This document shows, piece by piece, positions 23,840 through 35,434 of a stretch of 64,000 nt of DNA. The stretch covers positions 3,658,001 to 3,722,000 of the forward strand of contig JACAAK010000003.1 of the NCBI GenBank assembly GCA_025093985.1. The letters run 5' to 3'. Made by a program: the position numbers and the translations under genes. The notes beneath the pieces were generated by a model. The model searched no databases, was not told the origin of the DNA, and was given only the letters and a program-made list of their open reading frames with translations. The first letter of the stretch is position 1. Every line of letters begins with the position of its first letter. This stretch comes from Calvatia gigantea. Its lineage: Eukaryota > Basidiomycota > Agaricomycetes > Agaricales > Lycoperdaceae.

Positions 23840-25843
23840 ATGGCTCAGGTCGACTTTCCCTATGGTAAAAAACGGAACTGGGAATTCGAAAATGCAGATG
23901 CGGATTTTGGCCTCAAGTCTATTGCAGAAAGGTATTATCTCTTGATTATGGTTGCTGTGAACATGCTGACTCTTCATTCAGCTGCGTGGTATCACAATCA
24001 TTGCGCCAATGTACGTCTAATACCCCGCCGTTCTTGACGATCTTCTCATAGTCGACCAGCCAGAGAAAAATGGTTGCATCACACATTTCCCAAATTCAGC
24101 AGCAAGGCTCGTGGTGCGAAGGCGCCAGTACCACCGCCGCCCCATACAATCTTGTCTAAGGGGAAATGCAATCTCGTAGTTGGCCCACACCATTTCCTAG
24201 ACACCATTTTTTACGAAGTCCACTACATGCAACCGTCATCCGCAACAGGAGCCCTTCAAACATCACCTACCCCGACAGCGACGACTCCGTATTCATCCTA
24301 TTATACCAACCAGCCCTCCCCAATACCACCCACAGCACACGCGACGACGACACCAGCTAATGGGTCATCACAGGACCAAGATCTATCTCAACTCAAGCTT
24401 GGTTTGGGTGGGGGACTTGAGTATACGATCTCGTCCGACCTGGTTGCGAGAATCCACCATGAGGCTTCCGTCAATCCTATCTTTGCCTCCAAGTTCCGAC
24501 TTGCCTTGGATCCCAACGCTTCCCAAGAGCAAATACGAAACTTCGCCTTCGCTTTACCGCACCTCCCGGGAGTCCGAGTTTCGGGGGTACCAACTTCCCT
24601 AACTTTATCCACCGAACAGGCTCGCCTATCGCCCGTGAGGGAATGGGACCTGGTGATCGAGTTTAACGAAGCGCAGGGCGAACGTTGGTTGATACCTAGG
24701 GGAACGGTTGCTTCATGTACACGTTTGGTTAACAAGGGTGGCTCAGTTTTACCTGATGCTTCTCTCACTCTACGGCTCCCCCTTCCAGATACCCAACCAA
24801 ACTCACCAAATGGAGAGGGGGCCGGCGCGGACCACAAGCTCACCGATTCAGCACCTTCCTATCCGGTGAAATTTACACTACGTCAGGTGCCAAACGCCAT
24901 TTACGATCTCATTCTTAACTGGATTGGAGGGGACGACAAGAATGGAGAAAATGCGGCGGCACTAGCAAAGATAGTGAGTCCTCGTAAAGTCTCAAGCTAC
25001 CATACTCATATCTCTTTCAGCCAAAGAGACAGAAAGTCTACCTTCCTCACCATCTTGCACAGGGTGTTTTATTATCACAACTTCAGGCCGTGAGTTCTTC
25101 CATGACGCGATGCATACCTTTCCTGACATCCTTCTTCTTAGGCCCGGGCTCCCAATTATACCATGAAACCGCTAAAACAAGGCCCGTCCAACCCCCCACG
25201 CCCAAGGCGTAAACCCCTCCGAAAGCCGAAACCTACGCCACAGGAAGCACCGGGTGCATCTGCAGCAGCAGAAGTTCCCAGCAGTACAGCCCCCACTCCA
25301 GTCGAGAAACCACAGAAACCGCCAAAAGAACCGAAGGAATCAAAGGAACCAAAACGCAGACGATACCCACCTACAACGAAGCCTGCACCTACACCAATAC
25401 GATGTCTTGTTTGTTTCAAGACAGATGTCCCTCTCATGATGGGCGGGCGTGAGTGGTTTCTTTTATCATCCGAAACAATGTTGACTTTGTCCTCGTTGGC
25501 AGGATATTGCAGAGAGTGCGTTGACGCTGGCAAAGCAAATATGGCTATACCCCAATTGCCTTTTAGGGCGTCACAAACACCATATTCCTTTGGTTCTCCT
25601 GGCGCAGCTATCTCCCCGGTTGTTACTCCGGTAGCCACTGTGACTCCGACTTCCCAGTTACCATGTGGGACGCCACTGGCGACCTCCACTGTCTCAACGC
25701 CTGTACTAACCGCTGTGCCACCTACCCCTACTCCACAACCACCGCCTAGTATTAACCTTTCCCAAAGCACTTCGAGGTCTGCAGTACCGACGTCTGACAC
25801 CGCCCCTGATTTAGATACACAGGATTCCGCTCCTGCTCCATAG
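23840..25843 (+). CDS. Uncharacterised protein with paired CxxC motifs and a basic Pro/Lys-rich region
   Basis: I do not recognise this family. Spliced exons give MAQVDFPYGKKRNWEFENAD, then SIAERSCVVSQSLRQSREKW-LHHTFPKFSSK, then GKCNLVVGPHHFLDTIFYEVHYM. A Ser/Thr/Pro-rich linker follows. Next is a compact, probably folded region with FASKFRLALDPNASQEQIRNF, REWDLVIEFNE, ERWLIPRGTVA and YPVKFTLRQVPNAIYDLILNWIGG (about 24400-24930). After two introns comes a Lys/Pro-rich nuclear-type stretch (PRPRRKPLRKPKPTP, EPKRRRYPP), then CLVC and, about 35 residues later, CREC, a possible zinc-binding pair (about 25400-25520). The end is Thr/Pro-rich. The layout suggests a nuclear protein, perhaps a chromatin-complex subunit; this is inference. 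Divergent from BDP1. Confidence 0.8.
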
Positions 25844-26148
25844 ACGATGTTTTTTTCAGTTGCTTTCTGTCTCTCGTAGCCCCAGTTTCGTTGTCTGACC
25901 TGTGCTTGAACATTTGCTGGTTTATTTCATAATCATGTAATTGTACATCCATTGGTACAGAATATATGCTGTAAAAAATTACATATGATAGCTATAACTT
26001 AAAAGAGTGTAATAAAAATTAGTGAGGCCGTGTCAAGGAAAGGCGTTGGGAGGTTATTGAAAGCTGGTCGTGGATAATGATACGAAAAGGAAACAAAAAG
26101 GTAAAACCGAGTCCCTTGGAAAAAAAGAACCCAAGCTAAAACCAGACG
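25844..26148. other. Convergent intergenic region, 305 bp
   Basis: It lies between two convergent uncharacterised genes and is AT-rich, as expected for 3' UTRs. I see no RNA gene or repeat. Confidence 0.4.
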
Positions 26149-29100
26149 TCAAGTCAACAAATTGACGGACCAGCCCAGCCACCATACAATGACTCCGAGC
26201 TCCATTAATGTAATTCCGAATTCAAGTACCACAAGACACCACTGCATCAAAATCCCAAACCAGAAAAACGGTAAAGCCGTATACCGCATCCCGTCTATGG
26301 ATATCCACTGAAGGCGAGAATGCACTGTAGACGAAATCGCCACGCGTGTTTGGAGTGTAGTCAACAAGAACGTAGCAAGGAAGAAGAGTCCTAGGCCGAG
26401 CCAGTGATGTGGGGATCTCCTGGGGAGTTTATCAAGAGAGTAGCGCTTGGATTCGCCTGTGAACTCATTGCGGTATAGGGGGACGATGAGGAAGTCACGG
26501 ATGTCTTCCCCGATGATTTTACCGTAATTCCGCCAAAAGGGCGTCACAGTGTCCAGGATGAGTGTTAAAGCGTCCATCCCGAATTCCCAGAATTGCTGAT
26601 ACTGGTCCTTGTAGCTCTCTTCTAGTGCGACGGCTTGGGAGATCTGCGACATGTCACGACGTGAGTGGGTCACATCATGTAGAAAAAAAAGGACGCTCCA
26701 CCTCAGGATAAAGTGCAGAGGTTAGTGAGACCGCTTTATCGTAAGCCCCCTTTGCCTCTTTATGCACTTTCCGCACGTCGTGCAACACATACTCTGCTTC
26801 CTTCGTCCTCTCATCAAGTATCACCTTCTGTTCTTCCAAAGCTGACAAACTGCGCATAAGAGAAGAAATATGGCCATCCAGAATACTGCCGTGGTCACTT
26901 GATCGGTGCGATTCTGTCTCGATAAACGCAGCGAAAACCTCCCGTTGCCGCTCTAATCGCTGGTGGATATCCTCAACGGCTCTCCAGCCCTTTAAACGCC
27001 TCGTCGCCCCTGTTACAGCCGCAGGGTCGTGTCCAAAGGATTCTGCCAGCTCCTTGGGTAGAGCTTGACGTTTATTGCCAAGAAGGTTTGTAGCCGTGCG
27101 CTGGGCGGCGTCATACTCCCTTACACTGTTGGATATACGATTGAGAAGATGCCGAATGTGTTGATTATGTATCCTCGCATTCTCTAGAAGACTGCAGACC
27201 TCGAAAATCAGTGGATGGACACGATAATGAACATTCAACACTCACGCCGCCTTTTGTTCGTACTCCTTCCGTAACCCCTCTTCATCCTGAATCTCTTTGT
27301 GCGAGTCTTCAGGTTGATGTTGTGGCGGTGGAGAGTGTCGTAATAAAGGTGGGGACATGAACCGCCGGTTTACTGCAAGTAAGTCTGGGTTCGATCGCGA
27401 CCTCGCACCAGGTGAAGGCGAGGGTGAAGGCCGACCTTCCAATGCTTGGTTGTACTTGTCCTCACCAATGTCTGGTAACGGCAAAACGAGTTTGGGTAAG
27501 TTATCTCCTAGATTAATAACGGCCTTGTTTTGTATATTTGATGGGGATGCTCGCCCATTTGGAGGCATATTGGGAGCTGTTCGCATCGTGGTGTGTGGTC
27601 TTACGAGATCTTCTGTACCGCTGCCTGTGTTCTCTGGATGAGGCGAAGTCCAAGGCTTTGGTTGGCCATAGTACCCAAGTGGTGGGGTAGGCGATACGGC
27701 GGGGTTGGAAGAATCGCTTATGATACTACTCGGCGCAGACTCTCCACTTCGCCTCGACTCGACATCGAGTGAACTTCGAGGCGACTGGAATCTTGCGTCA
27801 AAATTACGTTGACGTTCCAGAGAGTGTTCTTGTGTTTGAGGTTGAGACGTTGGTTGCAAGGAGTCGTCTTCGGGAATAGACTCCATGTACTGAGGTTGTA
27901 GCTGTCGGGAACCCCTTTGAGCTGCGACGAACTCTTCCATTATCCGAGCAGACAGATGCCATCGCGAAAGGTGTGGCGCCCTGCGCGGAAGGTGTTTCAG
28001 CCAGGTTAGCGGCTCGACCTTCTCAAGTTCTTGTCGTCTGTTTTCACGTTGAGACCCATACCAGCGGGAGATCATAGCCAAGTTCAAGGGAATGGGCTGG
28101 TTCTCTGAGAATTCTTGCACAAGACTATAACGTCGGTGGAGTTGATCAGATGTCATTGCAGCTTTCCGGAGTGTTTGGGAAGATGCAGAGGCTCGCAATT
28201 TACTGAGTCTCTCTGCTTGAACGTTAGATTACGCTCAGGGTTGGTCAATACCGTTTCGCGCACCTCTGTGATTCTTCTCTTGTTGGTCTTGCATCAACTC
28301 CAGCGGAGGAAACTTGTCCTTATATTTCCGACGAACGGATATCGACCACTTCCTTTCTGCCTTCTCTTCATCAAACGAAGAACATCCCCAGTCCAAGGTC
28401 AAGCCATTATCCAACGAAGCCGGAACGGGGTGTTGATACGACTGAGCTGGGGGTCGCCTTGTAGAAGGGCTAAAGTCTATGTCAGAGGAGGTGTGTGTAC
28501 TCGTCTTGCGTAGTGGGAGGGAGGAAGGGGACGGCGGAGTAGGTGATGCAAGGTGAGGATAGGGTTGCCTTCCCGGTGATTTTGGAGATTTGGGAGAGGA
28601 AGGAATATTTGCGGAGAGCGGTGTATGATGATCTGAGCTGGACTGTGCCGTTTTCATCTTGGCTTCTCGCTTAGCCTTGACCTTGAGAGCCCGGTGAACG
28701 TCCTGAAGAATTCTGGGATCTGTAGATGAATGTCAGGGATATAACATTATTGATTGATTTGAGGGCTGGCCTTCATGTGCTGTGTCCCAAGTCAGTCAGT
28801 CAGTATTGCGATGATGAAGAGGTACATACAGAGATCATATTCATCCGAGAAGGCACTCGCTTCATTCGTGCCAGTATCAAGCTCTGGTATGTTGCGAACG
28901 TTCTGTTGCAGATGGTCGTCCACTGGCATGAGCAAAGGCGACCGTCGCACTCGGAACAGAACCTCGGAAGCCGGAGTGGGGCCGTCGGTAGAGCTGGGAC
29001 GCCATCGGTCTTGTCCAGAAGACCTCTGAGGGTTCAATGGAGAGCCTTGCCGAATTGGGGGATTAATGTGCATGTACATCGAGGGACCCTCAGCAGAGTA

Positions 29101-29229
29101 TGGTCTTCGACGAGCTGGGCTGGGACTCTCCGGAGAGTAAAGTTTGGATCGATGGGGGTGTGTCTGCTCAGGAGGCGTGCTGAATACGTCGTCTGAGCTC
29201 CGTGAGTCGCGCGCGTCAGAGGGTGCCAT
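26149..29229 (-). CDS. Uncharacterised protein: disordered N-half, coiled coil, C-terminal membrane segments
   Basis: No family recognised. The start at 29229 opens MAPSDARDSRSSDDVFSTPP. The first half is Ser/Pro-rich and disordered, with SSLPLRKTSTHTSSDIDFSP and RKWSISVRRKYKDKFPPLELM. A central part has MTSDQLHRRYSLVQEFSE and LTWLKHLPRRAPHLSRWHLSARIMEEF. A helical, charged region follows (about 26690-27230: VREYDAAQRTATNLLGNKRQ, RRLKGWRAVEDIHQRLERQR, LSALEEQKVILDERTKEAEY), which looks like a coiled coil. The C-terminus has FWEFGMDALTLILDTVTPFW, HHWLGLGLFFLATFLLTTLQT and WFGILMQWCLVVLEFGITLM, then WWLGWSVNLLT, i.e. two to four membrane segments. It could be an organelle tether; this is inference. 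At least six exons. Confidence 0.8.
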
Positions 29230-29439
29230 CTCTTATACAAGAGAATGCCACCTGCGTTCCCTTGCCAGGCGCTTAAATATTAGGAGGTGAAATGCAGGGT
29301 ATAAGGGAGAGATTTGTGAACAAGTGCAGGGCATTTCAATTTCACGGGACTGATGAAATCCACGTGATTGCAGGGATGCTACAACTCTTAACCCTTGTGG
29401 GTGATCGGAAAGTACTTGAGCAGAAATACACAAAGATAG

Positions 29440-30481
29440 CTATCGATATCTAGGCATGCGTTTACCAGCAGTCCGTTTTTTGTTGATTAATAGACGCGTA
29501 AACATGAGGGCGGTCAGCCCAGAGAGCGCGTACCTGGAGTAGACATTAAGACGCGTCGATTAAGCAAAGAAAGAGGGATAGACGCACCACGTAATGACAT
29601 ACGAAAGGTGGGAGTTTCTTAAGTCGACAGTGGGAGGATGGCCAACGGGAATACCTTTTTCAACTCGCGACGTTGCTTCCCCGGCATGTCCCTCTAGAGA
29701 AGGATCTTACTATGGAGAATGAAACGTAGTTTGGGAAGGAACTCACCAAAGATTTGTTCAATGAAGACTGGTTGAACTGCTGGCCTGTTCACCACCAGCA
29801 TGCTTTGCCATGGCCTCGACGTCCGTCCAATACCAGACCCCTTTTTTGGGGTCGTTGTCCGGCGTGAAGCTATTTCTCTTCTGAGATGTTCTGAGCATGC
29901 CAATAATCTCAATTTTGCCCTCGTCCTTAAGGTAGGCACCCGAGTCAAGCTGTTCATTCGATACAAATCCCCGGTCTACTAGGACCGTCGAGCCGTTCTC
30001 CCGGACCAACGGTGTAACAATATGGACACCATGGACGCCTTCGCGAACTCGAGGACTAATGACCATCGTCCGCGCGTGGTCCCATCTGCCCTTTAGTACG
30101 ACTTTTCGGAAGACAAATTCAGGAATGACTGAAAGACTACTTCTGTCAGAAACGGAACACTGAGTAAGAACGAAGCACATACTTGATCTTGCTTGGCATA
30201 GTGAGAGGTTGCAGCTGCAACTTTTCCTCGAGTTCGTCAATGAGGTTGATTTTCCACTTCAGCCGCTTCAATTGCCATGTTCCAAGGGCGAAAGTAAAGA
30301 ACGGAATGATTCCGACTACGACCATGGTCGGGGTGATCCATGACTCCTTCCTTGGCTTGTAGATGGCTGGGACTTCAGACTTCTGTCGCCACCACAGCGT
30401 GCGCTTAGTCTGCTTGAAACATTGGAACCTGTACTGGAGTGGGTGTTGTCGGAGCTGGATGAAACGTCTGAAGGGAAACAT
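29440..30481 (-). CDS. SURF1: SURF1/SHY1, cytochrome c oxidase assembly factor
   Basis: SURF1 is an inner mitochondrial membrane protein that helps mature COX1 and insert haem a. The start at 30481 gives an Arg-rich presequence (MFPFRRFIQLRQHPLQYR). TM1 with the family signature is VVVGIIPFFTFALGTWQLKRLKWK. Then come VVLKGRWDHARTMVISPR, GVHIVTPLV, VLVDRGFVSNEQ, NSFTPDNDP and WYWTDVEAMAKHAGGEQ. Later exons give VQPVFIEQIF, GHAGEATSRVEKGIPVGHPP, VDLRNSHLSYVITW and the second TM YALSGLTALMFTRLLI, ending at stop 29440-29442. Between KHAGGEQA and VQPVFIEQIF the frame moves by one base near 29781 with no possible intron, so as written the gene is frameshifted (see findings). Confidence 0.9.
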
Positions 30482-30700
30482 ACTCAAGGACCTGGAGAAT
30501 TGCTGCTGCCTTTTCGGGCAGGGCGCCGAGCCGCCCAATCATTGCCTGAGATTCGCACGACTGCACAAACAGGTCCGGTCAGGTTGGGTCAGAGTATAAC
30601 ACTGTCCAGCCACGGTCCTCCAACTCTCTCTCTTACCTTGCTCACAATACACGCCTGTGTGTCTCTCATACTAGGCTATAGCCCTAAAGTATCCTAACAA
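30482..30700. promoter_or_regulatory. Bidirectional promoter between SURF1 and SLA2 (219 bp)
   Basis: The two start codons face away from each other. The pyrimidine-rich stretch at 30620-30640 lies within it. There is no plus-strand ATG before 30701. Confidence 0.5.
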
Positions 30701-33700
30701 ATGTGAGAGCTTCTCATATTCACCGAAACCATATCATCCTTATCACCCAGGCAGGTTCGGTGGCAGTCGAGGGCGTCAGACTGGATTCGACGTCGATGAT
30801 GAGGTTCACTATCCGACAAGACCAGTAGACAAGGACAAGGCTGAGCAAGAACTCGTCGTTAACATTAAGAAAGCCACGAGTCCAGAAGAGACCGCGCCAA
30901 AACAGAAACACGTTCGAAGTGAGTCGGCCAACCACCACATTCCCTTCATTTCTCAGAAACAACTAGAATGCATCGTGTATACATGGGATTATCACTCGTC
31001 GATATCCTTCTGGAGTGGCCTACGCGTGCAACCGATTCTTTCTGACGAAGTCCAAACTTTCAAGGCACTGATCACGGTGCACAAGGTTTTACAGGAGGGG
31101 CATCCTGTTGTGAGTTTTCTAGGCTACTCGTGCACTCTTTGGTACTGAGAGTGACATCAGACAATAAAAGAAGCCCATGGACAAACAGCATGGCTTGAAA
31201 CCTGTTCGAGGACGGTGGGAACCGACAGTAGCAAAGGTGAGTAATTTACCATCGCAATATCGGCCATTTATCCTTATATCCACCAGGCTATAGTCCTCTC
31301 ATCAGGACGTATGTGCAATTTCTTCTTGCGAAACTCAGATTCCATCGGTTGCGTCCGGAATTCAATGGGCTCTTTGACTACGACGAATATGTGACATTGA
31401 AGGGTATCGATGATCCCAATGAAGGGTGCGTCCGCTTCCTTAGCGATCTTTTTCCTTCAGCCAACTCCAACACACAAGATATGAGACGATTTCCGATCTT
31501 ATGAATTTACAAGATCAAATCGAGTCTTTCCAGAAGATGGTGTTTTCGCACTTCCGGTACTCTGCCAACAACGAATGCCGTATCTCGTCCCTCGTCCCCC
31601 TAGTGAAAGAGAGCTGGGGTATTTACAGGTTCATCACCAGCATGCTGCGCGCCATGTACCGGAGTACGCCCTGTCCATCGGATTCTATTCTATTCTAACA
31701 ACGCCGCACAGGAACAAACGACCATGACGTCCTTGAACCTCTTAAGGAACGGTATGGCGGTCAGCATTATAGTTTGCGCAAATTCTACTACGAGTGTTCA
31801 AATCTGAAATACCTGACTGGCCTTATCAACGTCCCGAAACTCGGACATGTATTTAACTCCATCTAATTCACGGTAACCCTAGTACTGATTGAAGTTTTCT
31901 AGGAACCCCCCAATCTGATGGACTCTGGCGATACGCCTGACCTACCCCCTCGCCCGCAACAGACCAAGACTCCTGCAGCGCCTACCACTCCAACCCCAAC
32001 AGCAGCCGAAATTGAAGAGCAAGCGCGTATGCTCAAAGAATACGAGGATAAGCAGGCGGCACTTAAGGCTTCTCGCGACGATGAAGAGCATCGTAGGCAA
32101 CAGGCAGAATTAGAGCAGCAACGCGAATTCGAGCAAAGACAACGGGAACAGGAAGAAGCCCAGCGCCTGGCTCAAGAACAACTCCTGCAAGCCCAAATGC
32201 AACAGCAACAGTACATGACGAACCAGGAAGTCATGCAATTGCAACAGGAGATCCTTGCCTTGCGAGGCCAGTATGAGCGAGATCAGATTTTTTTGGAGCA
32301 ATATGACCGCGTGAGCGCGTTATACCATCCAACTCAAGAATTACCTGACGTCTCTCTCTCAGCGTGTGAAAGCATTGGAAGCAGAACTCGGCTCAGTGTC
32401 TACTAACGTCAATTCCCAACTTGCGGCGAAGGATGAGCTCATTAAACAGCTTCAAGATCAAGTCACCTTGTGGCGCAACAAATACGAGGCTCTCGCCAAG
32501 CTATACAGTCAACTCCGTACCGAACATCTCGACATGCTTTCCAAGTTCAAGCAACTCCAACTCAAGGCTAATTCCGCTCAAGAATCCAATGACCGGGTGG
32601 AGAGAATGGAACGGGACCTTAAAGCCAAAAACCTCGAATTAGCTGATATGCTGCGCGAGCGTGATCGTGCACGCTTCGAAGTTGATCGCCAGAAATCAAC
32701 GCACAAGGATGAAATAGAGCGGTTACGCCGAGAAATGAGCTTTGCTAATGAGCGTGCCGAGGACGCATCACGTTCGAAGAATCAGGAGGTGTCGGGTGTC
32801 ATGTCCAAATACAACAGACAGTTGTCTGAGCTTGAGGATTCTCTCAGGGTATGTCACATTGAGCTGGATGCCTGAGTATGCGTTTCTAATCTCTCGGCCG
32901 GCACCTTTAGGTCAAGCAAGACCGCATTGATGAACTGCTTACTAGGTTGGATAGTGCCCAGACTGATGTAGAACGCCTGCGTGAAGAGAAGGATGCGGAA
33001 ATTCAAATCTTGCAGGAAGGAATGGACACGACTATCCAACAACTGTCAGAAGCTCAAGCGGTATGTTACTCGCATCCCAAGTTCACTCACTGTCCTGAAT
33101 CCTCTGCGCTATCAGAATCAGGGTTTGGTTGATGAAACTACGAACGCCCAAATTGACACGTTGATATTGGACAATCGCAAGAAGTTGAATCAAATTATAG
33201 GTATGCTTTCATTTGTCAATCCCTAGCTTTTTGTCTCACCTTATTCCATAGATTCAATTTTGCAGGCCTGTGTTCAGAAGGTCGATGACTCCATCTACGA
33301 ACTTGAGTCGCCTTCGCAAGCTGGTAACTTGAACTCAACCCCGGAGTATACCCTCTCGATGATCGAAAAAGCCGTCAACAACGCCACAGAATTTGCAACT
33401 ATCTACAATCTTCACCTGGGCGGTGAAGCCGGAGGCGAGCATGTTGACGTCATCAAATCTGCAAATGAATTTGCCCAGTCATTATCCGACGTCTTGACAA
33501 ACACCAAGGGTATCACCCGTCTCGCCAGCGATGACGATGCCGTCGACAAGGATCATCAACATTGCCAAGGCCGCCGGCGATGTTGGCCTCAGATTCTTTG
33601 ACAATTTACAATCCTACAGGCTCGACCTGCTCCAACCTTCTCAGCGGAAGGAGGTTCCATTGCGCAACAATAGTCAAGCTCGTACTGCGCTTACTAAGTT

Positions 33701-34484
33701 ATCCGAGGTCGTTGATACCTTGGTAGCGAAGAAGGGCGGCGGTTTGGCTCGTGCTAATGGTGATATTGGTGATATTGTCGAGCAAGAGATGCTGGGCGCC
33801 GCAAAGGCCATCGAAGCAGCCACAGAACGCTTGCAGCAACTCATGAATCGACCACGCGATTCATCACGGTTCAGTGCCGTGGATCTCCAAGTTCATGATT
33901 CTATCCTTGCCTCGGCCATGGCCATCACAAATGCCATTGCCCGCCTGATTCAGGCTGCTACAGAATCACAACAAGAGATTGTAGCCCAGGGCAAGGGGTC
34001 GAGCACCAAACAACAGTTCTATAAACGTAACAATCGTTGGACTGAGGGCCTCATTTCCGCTGCGAAATCCGTCGCCTTCGCTACCAATCTTCTAATTGAG
34101 AGTGCTGATGGTGTTCTCTCCGGCACCCATTCGCTGGAACAACTCATAGTTGCCTCGAACGAGGTAGCAGGCGCCACCGCCCAGCTCGTCGCCGCATCGC
34201 GTGTCAAGGCAAATCTCATGTCCAAAACCCAAGAACGACTCGAAGCGGCGGCCAAAGCCGTTACAGCGGCTTGTAAAGCCCTCGTTCGCCAAGTCAAGGC
34301 CGTATCGGCACGGGAGATCGAGGACGAGGAGGTGGATTACAAGAATATGGCAGCCTTAGAGTTCAAGAAGCGGGAGATGGAACAGCAGGTGGAAATTCTC
34401 AAGTTGGAGAAAGAGTTGGGAGGCGCGAGGCATCGGTTGGGTGCTATGCGCCGTGCCGGATACCATACGGAGGAAACGGATTGA
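30701..34484 (+). CDS. SLA2: SLA2/END4 (HIP1R-like) endocytic adaptor: ANTH, coiled coil, I/LWEQ
   Basis: SLA2 links clathrin-coated endocytic sites to actin. The ANTH domain starts LVVNIKKATSPEETAPKQKHVR, then IVYTWDYHSSISFWSGL, FKALITVHKVLQEGHP, YSPLIRTYVQFLLAKLRFHR and SANNECRISSLVPLVKESW. A Pro-rich linker leads to a long Gln/Glu coiled coil (about 31990-33060). The C-terminal I/LWEQ actin-binding module contains IVEQEMLGAAKAIEAATERLQ, IQAATESQQEIV, WTEGLISAAKSVAFATNLLI, LIVASNEVAGATAQLVAASRVKA and a final coiled helix; the stop is at 34484. The start is inferred: the only upstream ATG (30701) is followed by TGA unless intron 30703-30754 is removed, which rebuilds ATG as AT|G and opens MFGGSRGRQTGFDVDDE. 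A one-base frame break lies at about 33551 (see findings). Confidence 0.93.
33548..33551 (+). other. SLA2: Single-base frame break within SLA2
   Basis: Upstream frame reads SDDDAVDK, downstream frame reads IINIAKAAGDVGLRFF. They meet at AAG-G-ATC with one extra G and no room for a normal intron. Confidence 0.7.
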
Positions 34485-35434
34485 GTTACTTGGTGGATTG
34501 GGTTAGTGGATTAGGTTGTCGCGTACCACGATCAGTAAAAGCGTTTCGCGTATCCGTTTTTCGTTAAAGATATCTTGTCTGTATACTTGTTCCCATAATC
34601 TACTTCCAATCGCCTAATAGCACGGTTTGGGGTGCGCGTCATAGAAGCGATATCATCAGATCTGCCAAGGGAGCCGCCCCAACCCGCCTTCAGTTGGGTA
34701 TTCGGCAAGCTTTTCAGGGTAAGAACCGCAGTAAAGATAATCTTCGCCGCCTGATTGACCGCAATCGCATGCGAAGGTCGAACGAGTTTAGATTAATGGC
34801 ACACGATTAATTGATTAACGATTGATTGATTGATCTGTAATGAAGGAAAGATCCACACGATGAGTATCTTTGAAAGCTTGAGAGGAAGTTCATGATCGCA
34901 ACCCGTGTATGGATTGCTTTCTACATTTTGTTGTAACATTTTATCTATTTCAGACTAGTAGGATAGACACCAGCACCGTATCTATTTACTGCTGTCTAGT
35001 TTGAATCTGTGTCCCACAAACTAGTATAGGAAGAGAAACCGCCACCGAGTCATTCTCGGGGTCGCACGAATGGACAAATGAATCCACGTTACAAACAGGC
35101 CACTAAGTGGTCAACGAAAAACGTAGACTAGGTGACACGAATTAAGAGTGGCGCAACCCAGCCAAAAGCAGGATAAAGAAAAGGATGGACTATATACTAG
35201 TAAAACAGCCTGTGCAAAATGCAGAATGACATGATAAAGGGATACACTATAAAAGGATAAACAAATAAGTTAACAAGTAGTGTGTGGAAGCTTCAAGATG
35301 GGGGGGGGGGGGATGGAATAAGTAATGGAATGAGTAAAAGAAGGCAAACGAAAAGCGGGAACAAGGAGGGAAAAATTAACCCCCACAAGGTAACCTCCTC
35401 CGAATCTCACCACAGCCCAACGTCTCAGTATTCT
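34485..35434. other. Convergent intergenic region, 950 bp, with G13 run
   Basis: It lies between the 3' ends of SLA2 and the Ser/Pro-rich gene. It is AT-rich, contains a short TGAT-rich stretch (about 34800-34835) and a run of 13 G at 35300-35312. I see no protein-like frame or tRNA. Confidence 0.45.
35300..35312. repeat. G13 homopolymer
   Basis: Thirteen consecutive G in the intergenic region; length may be uncertain in the assembly. Confidence 0.8.
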
